Shown: piece by piece, positions 56,201-63,859 of the stretch
Layout: every line of letters begins with the position of its first letter
Position numbering within the stretch: the stretch's first letter is position 1
Source of the DNA: VAXT01 sp963827725
GTDB taxonomy: Bacteria; Actinomycetota; Thermoleophilia; Gaiellales; Gaiellaceae
Length of the DNA stretch: 64,000 nt
Reading direction: 5' to 3'
Assembly: GCA_963827725.1 (NCBI GenBank)
Contig: CAWHBM010000001.1
Coordinates: 1,612,001-1,676,000 of the forward strand
Program-made: the position numbers and the translations under genes
Notes under the pieces: model-generated
The model's database searches: none
The model's input: only the letters and a program-made list of their open reading frames with translations
What the model was told of the DNA's origin: nothing

Positions 56201-57452
56201 TACGAGCTCCGCGCGGTCGCGACGGACGCGGCGGGCAACCCGGCGACCGCGGCGACTGTTCTCGTAACCGTCGACGCCACCGCCCCAAGCGTGTCGATCA
56301 ACGACCCTGGCGCGCTTCTGCGCGATGACGTCGACCTCACAGCGGACGCACCGAGCCTCGCCGTGGCGAGCGTCGACTTCGAGTACCGCCCGACCGGCGG
56401 AAGCTGGACGAGGATCACCCTCGACTCGACTCGCCCGTGGGGCGCGACCTTCAATACGAAGAGCCTCCCCGACGGCATCTACGACCTCCGCGCCAGTGCA
56501 CTGGCGAGCGGCGGGCACGTTCTCGCGACACACTCGCGAGAGGGCATCCGCATCGACAACACGGCACCGACGATGCTCTCGGCGACTCCCGCCGACGGTT
56601 CGGTCGTTTCCCCGGTCAAGATCATCGAGCTCGTCGCGAGCGAGCCTATCGCCTCGGTTCTGGGCGCGACGCTCGACGGCTCCGCAACAACCGGCCAGAT
56701 CACCGGCTCGAACGTCACTTTCTCGACGAGCTCGCTCGGCGCCGGCGCGCACACGCTGACCGGAAGCCTCGTCGACGCGGCCGGCAACACAGGCGCCTTC
56801 TCCGTTCAATTCACGGTTCACGTCAAGGCGCAAGCGAAGCTGATCTTGAGCGTGAAGAAGCCCACGACCAAGACGAAGTCCCGTGGAAGCAAGCGCGTCT
56901 TCCTCGTCGGGCTCTCCCTCTCCACTCCCGCCCGGGTTCAGGCGACGCTGCTCGGCCCCACGGGCCGGCGACTGCGGACGCTGAAGACGAACCTGTCTGC
57001 GGGCAAGCACTCGCTGAGCTTTGTTCTCCCGAGCGCTTCTCTGCCGCCGGGCCGCTACACGGTTCTCGTCGTCGCGACCGCTTCCGATGGGTCGAAGGTC
57101 GTGAAGCGCGTGTACGTCCGGGTCGCCAAGCAATCCGTCGCGAAAGAGCCTGGAGCCGCAGCAAATCCGCACGCCGTCGTGGTTCCGTCAGCGCCGAGCG
57201 CCCGGCCGCCGGCTCCGACGTCCCCGGTTGTCCCAACCCCAGCGGAGGCTCCCGCAAGCAAGCCTGAGCCGAAGAAGCAGAAGCCGAAAACTCCCGCCGG
57301 GACCAGGGCGCTCGAGACCGCCAGCGGCTACGTCAACTCGAAGCCCAGCCGGACTCTGGGCGTCATCATCGTCGTCCTGGTCACTTGGCGCGGCACTCGC
57401 GCTCCTGATCAAGATCGAGATGGGACGCATGCTCCCGTCGCCTCGTCGCTAA
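47250..57452 (+). CDS. giant Ig-repeat surface protein with signal peptide and C-terminal membrane anchor (two frameshifts as read)
   Basis: About 3,400 residues (10,203 nt, a multiple of three because a missing C at 53085-53089 and an extra A near 57383 cancel). Signal peptide MRQTTVLGLLACVLAAASM; an N-terminal region ending KLPLPYVIDPAV; a beta-sandwich region to about 48530; thirteen 97-residue Ig-like repeats (48882-52661). Then come further Ig-like units, including two near-identical FYNPQGGNSG modules and two YRIDGGSFQGGTSV modules. A Pro/Lys-rich linker leads to helix LGVIIVVLVLGAALALLIKIE with a basic tail. An adhesin or wall-spanning stalk is inferred. ATG 47178 is an alternative start. 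Confidence 0.85.
48882..52661 (+). repeat. thirteen tandem 291-bp repeats (97-residue Ig-like units)
   Basis: NPEISG-type segments recur every 291 bp (for instance 48941, 49232, 49523). Each unit has ANDNNPEISGTAEAGSTVRVY, a DCSGG or GCTGG cysteine, STTFKATATDAAGNVSGC with a second cysteine, and ends YVEDSTAP. Two cysteines per unit suggest one disulfide each. Units 1-10 are nearly identical; units 11-13 are more diverged (SGAP instead of SGGA), so the array probably grew by duplication at its 5' side. Confidence 0.95.
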
Positions 57453-58096
57453 CCGACGAAAGCCTCGACCGCGAAGACCGCGGCGATCAGGATCAGCGCG
57501 ACGCCGATCGCCCGTCGCAGCTGCGTTTCAGAGATGCGGCCCGTGAGCCTCGCGCCGAACCACGCTCCCGGGAGGGCTCCCGCGAGACCAACCCCGAGAA
57601 GTGCCCAGTCGACCTCGAGCCGAAAGGCGTAGGCCGCGAAGGCGGCCACACCCAAGAAGAACCCGATGACTAGATTCGTGCCCACGGCCCGCTTTGCGTC
57701 GAGGCCGACCGCCCCCAAGAGGGCCGGCATCCGGAGCGTGCCGAGGATGACGCCGATCGCCCCGCCGACGATCCCGATCACGAAGCCGAACGCAGCGGCG
57801 GTAACGAGTCGAGGCGAAGGCTTGGGGCGGGCACGGACCGGCGCGACGAGCAAATCGACCCCGTTCCAGGCGAGGACGGCTGCGATCCCCGCAAGCAGTG
57901 CCCGTGTCGGCACCAGATGACCGGTCACTGCGCCGATCACGGCTCCGATCACCGAGGTCGGTGCCATCCACGCAACCACGCGCCAGGCCACGCGCCCCTC
58001 GCGCGCGTGCCGGGCCCCGCCCGAGGCTGCCGCGGCGGCGCTGATGGCGATGTTCGTCCCGGCAGCCGCGCTCGCGTCACCCGTGGCGAGCAGCAT
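57449..58096 (-). CDS. TauE/SafE-family membrane transporter
   Basis: 215 residues from ATG 58096, with about seven hydrophobic helices. GGAIGVILGTLRMPALLGAVGLDAKRAVGTNLVIGF is the repeated family signature. The same motif in the first half (GSAVGLVLGTLRLPAMLLATGDASAAAGTN) begins upstream of this ATG: the frame stays open and membrane-like to about 58198, where only a CTG is available. The true start is therefore probably upstream and non-standard, or a base is wrong. Exports sulfite or organosulfonates in studied members; substrate here unknown. Its stop overlaps that of the convergent giant gene. Confidence 0.78.
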   Translation of the reverse strand: MLLATGDASAAAGTNIAISAAAAASGGARHAREGRVAWRVVAWMAPTSVIGAVIGAVTGHLVPTRALLAGIAAVLAWNGVDLLVAPVRARPKPSPRLVTAAAFGFVIGIVGGAIGVILGTLRMPALLGAVGLDAKRAVGTNLVIGFFLGVAAFAAYAFRLEVDWALLGVGLAGALPGAWFGARLTGRISETQLRRAIGVALILIAAVFAVEAFVG

Positions 58097-58173
58097 CGCG
58101 GGCAGCCGCAGCGTGCCGAGGACGAGGCCGACAGCCGAGCCGAGGTACCCCGCGACGAACGACGCCGCGAAGG

Positions 58174-58749
58174 CTAGGAGGAGCTGCCAGGCCTCCAGAG
58201 CGGCTCTTCTTCCCCGGCGTTCGCCGTCCGGGCGAGGATGAAGAGGAGGTCGGAGAGGCGATTCAGGTAGACGAGCGCGAGCTGGTTGATCTCGAGCTCC
58301 TCGGCCGCTTCGAGCGCCTCACGTTCGGCCCGGCGACACACCGCGCGCGCCACGTGAATCCGAGCCGCCGCCTCCGATCCACCCGGCAGGACAAAGCTCG
58401 TCAGCTCCGGAAGATCGGCATTGAACCTGTCGCAGTCCCCTTCGAGGGCCGCGATCTGCTCATGGGTGATCCGCAGCCTGTCGGTGACGCCGAACGGCAC
58501 CGAAAGGTCGGCTCCCAGGTCGAAGAGCTCGTTCTGGACACGCGCCAGCACCTCGCGCAGCTCGTCGGGGAGATCGCCGGCGAGCACGACGCCGAGCAGC
58601 GAGTTCAGCTCGTCGACGGCGCCGAACGCCGCGATCCGGCAGTCCAACTTGGGGACACGGGTGCCGTCGCCGAGGCTCGTCTCGCCGCGATCGCCCCCGC
58701 CCGTGTAGATGCGCGTGAGGCGAACCGGCTCATCCCGTTCCCTGGGCAC
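58174..58749 (-). CDS. cob(I)alamin adenosyltransferase, PduO type
   Basis: Transfers adenosyl from ATP to cob(I)alamin, giving the coenzyme needed by methylmalonyl-CoA mutase. TRIYTGGGDRGETSLGDGTRVPKLDCRIAAFGAVDELNSLLG is the ATP-binding N terminus; ARAVCRRAEREALE the conserved RRAERE. I place the start at GTG 58749 (191 residues), since TAATCT ends 6 nt before it but directly adjoins the earlier ATG 58755. Confidence 0.92.
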   Translation of the reverse strand: MPRERDEPVRLTRIYTGGGDRGETSLGDGTRVPKLDCRIAAFGAVDELNSLLGVVLAGDLPDELREVLARVQNELFDLGADLSVPFGVTDRLRITHEQIAALEGDCDRFNADLPELTSFVLPGGSEAAARIHVARAVCRRAEREALEAAEELEINQLALVYLNRLSDLLFILARTANAGEEEPLWRPGSSS

Positions 58750-58755
58750 GGTCAT

Positions 58756-58761
58756 AGATTA
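58756..58761 (-). promoter_or_regulatory. putative -10 box of the adenosyltransferase gene (leaderless)
   Basis: TAATCT on the minus strand, 6 nt before GTG 58749; CTGACA lies 15 bp further upstream. Confidence 0.4.
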
Positions 58762-58803
58762 CGACTCGCGGCACGTTGTCAGGACCCCCTTGCGGAGAAG
58801 GTG

Positions 58804-58821
58804 TGTAAGGTGGCCCTTACA
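58804..58821. promoter_or_regulatory. 18-bp dyad at the start of the iron-uptake operon
   Basis: TGTAAGG-TGGC-CCTTACA, perfect 7-bp arms. It ends exactly at the GTG start of the lipoprotein gene. The half-site TAAGG..CCTTA resembles DtxR/IdeR-type iron-regulator boxes, which would suit an FTR1 operon. Confidence 0.5.
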
Positions 58822-59952
58822 GTGAGGTCGAGCTCACCACACAACATTCGCGGCGCGATTGGCGGCCTGGCGCTCGCGCTGATCCTCGTCGCCGCGGGGT
58901 GCGGCGGCGAAGCAGAGACGCAGCCGAGCCGGGCCACCACGACGGCGCCGTCGAGCGCCGTGCCGGCGGGAGCCGAGTTCTCGGGCGTGAAGCACTACCT
59001 GGAGGAGCACACGGAGAGCCTCGTGTCCTTCACGAACGAGTCGCACGAGCTTGCGGAGCGCTACTACGAACTGGCGGAGGCCGAGGACTTCGACCTCGAC
59101 CGGCTCCAAGCGCAACGGGCCGACGAGGTCCGGCCCCTGCTCGAGCAGATGAAGGCGTTGTGGATCGCGGGTAACCCCTACTACGAGCAGGTCGAGGGAA
59201 TCGTCGCCGGCACGCCGTCGCTCGCCGAGTACGACGTGATCCTCGATGCCGGCTCGAGCGCGGCTGAGGACCCGGCGACCGCCGTGCCGTTCGACCTCAC
59301 TCTGCCCGACGGCACAGTGCTCGAGCAGCCGGGCAACCTCTACAACCTCACCGAGGGCGCGCTCTGGGGCACGCTTCCAGACGAGCTCCGTCGGCCCGGG
59401 AAACCCACTGACCTCGACGGTGACGGAGCGGTCTCGTTCGGTGAGACGTTGCCCGATCCGGGCCTCCTCCTCGCAGCGAGCGAGACCTTCGCCCAATACG
59501 CGAAGGAGCTCGACGCGGCGGGCAAGGCGTGGGAGCCGAGCGCTTCGGACGCGTTCACCGCAATCGTCGTGATGGTCCCGACGATGACCGAGTACTTCGG
59601 CCAGTGGAAGGTCTCGCGATTCGTGGCCGGCGACGCGGCGAGCTCGAAGGCGTTCAACGTGGTGTCGCGGCTCTCCGATATTCGGGACATTCTCGGCGGG
59701 CTCGAGGTGATCTACCGGGGCGTGAGGCCGGCGGTGGCGCGGGTCGACGACCAGACCGCGGCACAGACGGCGCGTGAGCTGGCCGATCTTCGGGCGTTCA
59801 TCGGCGATCTCCACAAGCGTGAGCAGGCGGGGAAGCGCTTCCGCCCCGCTCAGGCCGACACGCTCGGAAACGAAGCGCAGCAGCGCGCGACGGCCATTGC
59901 CGGCCAGGTTTCCCAGTCGGCAGCTCGGCTCGATGTCGAGATCGAGCAATGA
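58822..59952 (+). CDS. EF-hand-containing lipoprotein upstream of the FTR1 permease (EfeO-like by position)
   Basis: 376 residues from GTG 58822; GTGs at 58801 and 58810 are alternatives but lie before or inside the dyad. Lipobox LVAAGC with C27, then a Ser/Thr/Pro linker and a mainly helical domain (HYLEEHTESLVSFTNESHELAERYYELAE). Residues 197-208 read DLDGDGAVSFGE, a canonical EF-hand calcium loop (acidic or oxygen ligands at 1, 3, 5, 9, 12). No imelysin HxxE motif was found. Overlap of 20 nt with the permease gene implies a joint role in iron capture outside the membrane. Confidence 0.75.
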   Translation: MRSSSPHNIRGAIGGLALALILVAAGCGGEAETQPSRATTTAPSSAVPAGAEFSGVKHYLEEHTESLVSFTNESHELAERYYELAEAEDFDLDRLQAQRADEVRPLLEQMKALWIAGNPYYEQVEGIVAGTPSLAEYDVILDAGSSAAEDPATAVPFDLTLPDGTVLEQPGNLYNLTEGALWGTLPDELRRPGKPTDLDGDGAVSFGETLPDPGLLLAASETFAQYAKELDAAGKAWEPSASDAFTAIVVMVPTMTEYFGQWKVSRFVAGDAASSKAFNVVSRLSDIRDILGGLEVIYRGVRPAVARVDDQTAAQTARELADLRAFIGDLHKREQAGKRFRPAQADTLGNEAQQRATAIAGQVSQSAARLDVEIEQ

Positions 59953-62359
59953 TCTGGTGCCGGCGCTTGCGCGCCGGCTCTCGCTCGTCCCACTCGCCGC
60001 GGCGCTCCTCCTTCTGCTCGTAACCGGGGCGCAGGCGGCCGCGGATCCACCGTGGCGGCTCACTGCCGACCTACGCACCCAGCTCGCGGACGCCGAGCGA
60101 ACGCTGATCCTGGGAGAGCAAGGCGACGCGGCCGATCGCATCGCCGAGGCGTCGCCGAGCGCCGCCCGGCTCGTCCGGGTCCTCCAAGACGACTCGCTCG
60201 CGGCCGCGTTCCGCGAGGCCGAAGCCGCCGTCGCCGCGGGCGACGAGGTTCGGCTCGCGTCCGCACGCGCGCAGGTGCAGGCCGCCGTTCTGTCTGCCGC
60301 CTACGACGAGGTGGTCGAGCGCACCGAGCGGGGCGACGTCGCGGGCGCGCAGCGCTGGCTTCTCGTTCGCGAGTTCCGGGCGCCGACGCGCTTCTCTCGA
60401 CCCGGAGCCGATGCGACGCTCGCCCTCGCAGCACTTGCGGCGGGCCGCACGACCCGAAGCAACGCGCTCGCTGCCGTCCATGCCGATCTGCTCGACACGT
60501 ACCAGGCGCGGCTGCTCGCGGCGCTCCAGGCTGGTGACGAGGCACTCGACCAGCGGTTCAGCTCCGGGCTCGCGGCGCAGGCCGCGCTCGCGCGCGGGTA
60601 CTTCGCGATTCTCGCGGAGTCGTTCGCCGGCCAGCGCGGGGCCCGCGATACCCGGCGCATGGAGTCGGCACTCGACCGGCTTACCAACGCGGCAAGCGCT
60701 TTCCGGCCGGCCGCTTATCGCCGGGCGCGCGCGAAGGTCACGCGCGAGCTCGAGGGCTTCCGTGCCGCGCCGCTCACCCCGGAGGTGGAGATTCGCCGGG
60801 CGGGGCAGTTCCTCCGGTTCCTCGCGCTCGTGCCGGTCGAGTACGGACGCGGTGTGGCCGACGGGCGTGTCGCGCTCGCCTTCGAGGTCCAGGAGGCAGT
60901 CACGTTCCGCGACGGAGCGGCGCAGGCGTTCGCCGACCTCGAGGGGCCGCTTCTCCGGCGTGACCCCGCGGCGACCCGCCGCATCGGCATCCTCCTCGCC
61001 ACGCTCGGCGACGACCTGGCAGCTGCCGTGCAGGATCGCGCGGTCGCACCTGAAGACAGGGTGCAAGGCGATGCAGACGAGGCGCTCGGCCTGGCAGAAA
61101 ATGTGTTCCCGAAGGAGTGGAAGGAAGCCGGGGAAGCGGCCGACTTCGACGTCATCCGGACCTCGCTCGACCGGGTCGTCGGGGCGATCCGAGCGGGAGA
61201 GTACTCGCGGGCAGAGGCAGCGCGCCTCGAGGCCTATGCGTTCTTCGAGTTCGGCCCGGAGCAGCGGCTCCGCGGCCTCGCGCCCGAGCTCTTCGCCAAG
61301 ACGGAAGGGCTCTTCTGGTACGGGGCCGACGGCTTGCCGGGGCTTGCACAGATCGTTCGGCGAAAGGCTTCTCTCGAGGAAGCCAAGGCGACGCGGGAGG
61401 CCCTCGACTCCGCACTCGCGGACTCAGAGGCTGCGGTCGGAGCCGGGCCGACCTCGAGCGCCGCGGTCGTCACGAACACCGCGATCATCGTGTTTCGCGA
61501 AGGGCTCGAGGCGGTGCTCATCCTCGCTGCGCTGACGGCAGGCCTCGTCGGCGCGCGGCGACGCCTGCGCCGGCCGCTGCTGCTGGGAGCCGGGCTGGCG
61601 CTGCTCGCGTCGATTGCGACGTTCGCCGTGGCCCAGACGGTGCTGGGGTCGCTCGTTCGCTACGGCGAGAAGCTGGAAGCCGTCGTCTCGCTGATCGCGA
61701 TCGCCGTGCTCCTGCTCATCCTCAACTGGTTCTTCCACCGGGTCTACTGGAACGACCATCTCGCGGGCCTGCACGGCCGTAAGAAGCAGATCCTCAAGGG
61801 GGCGGGCCTGTCGGTCGCGGCGGCGCAGGTCGCCGGCCTCGCGACGCTCGGCTTCTCGAGTGTGTATCGCGAGGGGTTCGAGACGGTCCTCTTCCTACAA
61901 GCGTTCGCCCTCGACGCGGGAGCCACGAACGTCGCGGAGGGCGTCGTGCTCGGCCTGGTCGGCGTCGCTGCGGTGGGCGTGCTGACGATCGTTCTCCAGC
62001 GGAAGCTTCCGCACCGCCGGATGCTCGAGCTCACCGGTCTGCTCATCCTCGGCGTGCTCGTCGTGATGACCGGCAAGACCGTGCAGGTCTGCCAGGTGGT
62101 CGGCTGGCTGCCCGTGCACCCGATCGGCGATGTGCGCCTGCCGTACCGGGCAGGGCTCTGGTTCGGCCTATTCCCGACCTGGGAGGGAGCCATCGCGCAG
62201 GTGAGCGCGGCGCTCTTCGTGCTCGGCAGCTACGTGGGAGCGGAGCGGATGTACGCCCGCCGTCGCCGAGCGCGCCTCGCCGCGATCCCGGCGACGGAAG
62301 CGCGCCCTAGCCCTGCGCCATTGCACGCTCTTGAAGCCCGAGGATCGAGCGGGCGATGA
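59933..62359 (+). CDS. FTR1-family iron permease with large N-terminal extracytoplasmic domain
   Basis: 808 residues. Signal-type helix (LSLVPLAAALLLLLVTGAQAAA), then about 470 residues of helical, Ala/Glu/Arg-rich sequence, then the seven-helix FTR1 permease. The two iron motifs are FREGLEAVLILAA (R522-E526) and YREGFETVLFLQ (from Y645). EfeU-type permeases are about 280 residues, so the long N-terminal region is notable. Imports ferric iron in characterised members, normally with an oxidase. The start overlaps the lipoprotein gene. The 3' end overlaps the convergent acyl-CoA dehydrogenase gene by 53 nt. Confidence 0.9.
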   Translation: MSRSSNDLVPALARRLSLVPLAAALLLLLVTGAQAAADPPWRLTADLRTQLADAERTLILGEQGDAADRIAEASPSAARLVRVLQDDSLAAAFREAEAAVAAGDEVRLASARAQVQAAVLSAAYDEVVERTERGDVAGAQRWLLVREFRAPTRFSRPGADATLALAALAAGRTTRSNALAAVHADLLDTYQARLLAALQAGDEALDQRFSSGLAAQAALARGYFAILAESFAGQRGARDTRRMESALDRLTNAASAFRPAAYRRARAKVTRELEGFRAAPLTPEVEIRRAGQFLRFLALVPVEYGRGVADGRVALAFEVQEAVTFRDGAAQAFADLEGPLLRRDPAATRRIGILLATLGDDLAAAVQDRAVAPEDRVQGDADEALGLAENVFPKEWKEAGEAADFDVIRTSLDRVVGAIRAGEYSRAEAARLEAYAFFEFGPEQRLRGLAPELFAKTEGLFWYGADGLPGLAQIVRRKASLEEAKATREALDSALADSEAAVGAGPTSSAAVVTNTAIIVFREGLEAVLILAALTAGLVGARRRLRRPLLLGAGLALLASIATFAVAQTVLGSLVRYGEKLEAVVSLIAIAVLLLILNWFFHRVYWNDHLAGLHGRKKQILKGAGLSVAAAQVAGLATLGFSSVYREGFETVLFLQAFALDAGATNVAEGVVLGLVGVAAVGVLTIVLQRKLPHRRMLELTGLLILGVLVVMTGKTVQVCQVVGWLPVHPIGDVRLPYRAGLWFGLFPTWEGAIAQVSAALFVLGSYVGAERMYARRRRARLAAIPATEARPSPAPLHALEARGSSGR

Positions 62360-63470
62360 CGAGCCGCTGGATCTCGCTCGTGCCCTCGTAGATCTCGGTG
62401 ATCTTCGCGTCGCGGTAGTAGCGCTCGACCGGGAACTCCTTCGTGTAGCCGTACCCGCCGAGGATCTGGATCGCCTCGCCGGTCTGCCGCCGCGCCATCT
62501 CGGAGGTGAAGAGCTTGGCCTTCGCGCCTGCCTCCGTGTGCGGCATCCCTTGCTGCTTGAGCCAGGCCGCCCGGTACGTGAGCAGGCGGGCGGCGTCGAT
62601 CTCGGTCGCCATGTCCGCGAGCTTCCACTGGATCGCCTGGAACTCGCCGATGCGCTTGCCGAACTGCTTGCGCTCGAGCGCGTAGGCGCGAGCGACATCG
62701 TAGGCGGCTTGTGCGATCCCGAGCGCCTGCGCGCCGATCCCGATCCGGCCGCCGTCGAGGGTGGCCATCGCAACCGTGAAACCCTTGCCCTCCTCATGCA
62801 GCAGGCGGTCGCGCTCGACCTTGGCGCCGTCGATCGCGATCGAGTTCGTCACCGACGAGTTGAGTCCGAGCTTCTCCTCCTCGCCTGTGACTCGGATGTG
62901 GTCGGCGTCGAGGATGAACGCGGAGACGCCCTTGGCGCCGGGGATCTCGGGGTCAGTGCGCGCGAAGAGGAGGAACGTTCCCGCGAAACGTGCCGTCGAG
63001 ATGAACTGCTTCGTGCCGGAGATCGACCAGCCGTCGCCGTCGGGAGTGGCGCTCGTGCGGAGCGAGCCCGCGTCCGACCCCGCCTCGGTTTCGGTGAGCG
63101 CGAAGGCGCCGATCACTTCGCCGCGCGCAAGCGGAGGGACGAAGCGAGAGCGCTGCTCGTCGGTGCCGAAGGTGAGGATCGGGAGCGTGACCGCGCTCGT
63201 GTGCACCGCCACGGTCACTCCGACACCGGCATCGGCGCGCGAGATCTCCTCCAGCATGAGGATGTAGGAGAGGAAGTCGGCGCCCGCGCCGCCGTACTCC
63301 TCCGGGACGCAGGCCCCCATGAGGCCGAGCTCGGCGAGCTTTCCGAAGAGGTCCTTGGGAAAGTGGTGCTCGCGGTCCCACTGGGCGGCGTGCGGCTCGA
63401 TCTCGGCCTGCGCGAACTCTCGCGCGAGCGCCTGGATCTCCTTCTGGTCGGAGGTCAGCTCGAAGTCCAC
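62307..63470 (-). CDS. acyl-CoA dehydrogenase
   Basis: 387 residues, GTG start. FAD-dependent oxidation of acyl-CoA thioesters, passing electrons to ETF (34.5-38 kb). VCVPEEYGGAGADFLSY-type segment, FALTEAEAG equivalent (FALTETEAGSDAGSLRTSA), QFGKRIGEFQAIQWKLADM, ILGGYGYTKEFPVERYYRDAKI and the catalytic base E362 in IYEGTSEIQ. The Glu position fits short/medium-chain and branched-chain enzymes. Start supported by TATACT 7 nt upstream. Confidence 0.95.
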   Translation of the reverse strand: MDFELTSDQKEIQALAREFAQAEIEPHAAQWDREHHFPKDLFGKLAELGLMGACVPEEYGGAGADFLSYILMLEEISRADAGVGVTVAVHTSAVTLPILTFGTDEQRSRFVPPLARGEVIGAFALTETEAGSDAGSLRTSATPDGDGWSISGTKQFISTARFAGTFLLFARTDPEIPGAKGVSAFILDADHIRVTGEEEKLGLNSSVTNSIAIDGAKVERDRLLHEEGKGFTVAMATLDGGRIGIGAQALGIAQAAYDVARAYALERKQFGKRIGEFQAIQWKLADMATEIDAARLLTYRAAWLKQQGMPHTEAGAKAKLFTSEMARRQTGEAIQILGGYGYTKEFPVERYYRDAKITEIYEGTSEIQRLVIARSILGLQERAMAQG

Positions 63471-63477
63471 GGGGACG

Positions 63478-63483
63478 AGTATA
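63478..63483 (-). promoter_or_regulatory. putative -10 box of the acyl-CoA dehydrogenase gene (leaderless)
   Basis: TATACT on the minus strand, 7 nt before GTG 63470; one mismatch to TATAAT. Confidence 0.5.
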
Positions 63484-63496
63484 GGACTGCCTGTTT

Positions 63497-63528
63497 ATAA
63501 CATGTCTGTTATGTCGAATAGATCTATT
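63497..63528. promoter_or_regulatory. two AT-rich palindromes, probable XRE operator
   Basis: ATAACA-TGTC-TGTTAT (63497-63512) and the perfect 12-bp palindrome AATAGATCTATT (63517-63528), centres 18 bp apart. They lie in the 74-bp divergent gap, which is clearly more AT-rich than its surroundings, just upstream of the XRE gene. Autoregulation by the XRE protein is the natural inference. Confidence 0.55.
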
Positions 63529-63532
63529 ATGT

Positions 63533-63538
63533 TATGCT
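63533..63538 (+). promoter_or_regulatory. putative -10 box of the XRE gene (leaderless)
   Basis: TATGCT, 6 nt before ATG 63545; no Shine-Dalgarno sequence. Confidence 0.45.
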
Positions 63539-63544
63539 ACGATC

Positions 63545-63859
63545 ATGACGAGTGCCGACCTCCTCCGCGAAGCTCGCCTTCGCGCCGGCCTCACCCAAGC
63601 TGAGCTCGGGCGCGCGGTCGGGCGGACTCAATCGGCAATCGCCCGGTGGGAGCGCGGTCGCGTGCAGCCCAGCCTCGAGACGCTGCGCGATCTCATCCGA
63701 GCATGTCGCCTCGAGCTGACGTTCGGTCTCGCGAACTTCGACGACTCCTACGATCACTACATCAATGAGCTTCTCGACATGACGCCCGCGGAACGAGTCG
63801 CCGACGGAATCGCTCGAGAGCGGGTCTCTGCCCGGATTCGCGGCAAAGCCGTTGCCTAG
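63545..63859 (+). CDS. XRE-family helix-turn-helix protein (probable antitoxin)
   Basis: 104 residues. HTH_3 domain at about 5-60: LLREARLRAGLTQAELGRAVGRTQSAIARWERGRVQPSLETLRDLI. The C-terminal 40 residues include DSYDHYINELLDMTPAERVADGI, a tail common in small antitoxin-like XRE proteins. It overlaps the following nucleotidyltransferase gene by 8 nt, so the two are coupled. Confidence 0.88.
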   Translation: MTSADLLREARLRAGLTQAELGRAVGRTQSAIARWERGRVQPSLETLRDLIRACRLELTFGLANFDDSYDHYINELLDMTPAERVADGIARERVSARIRGKAVA

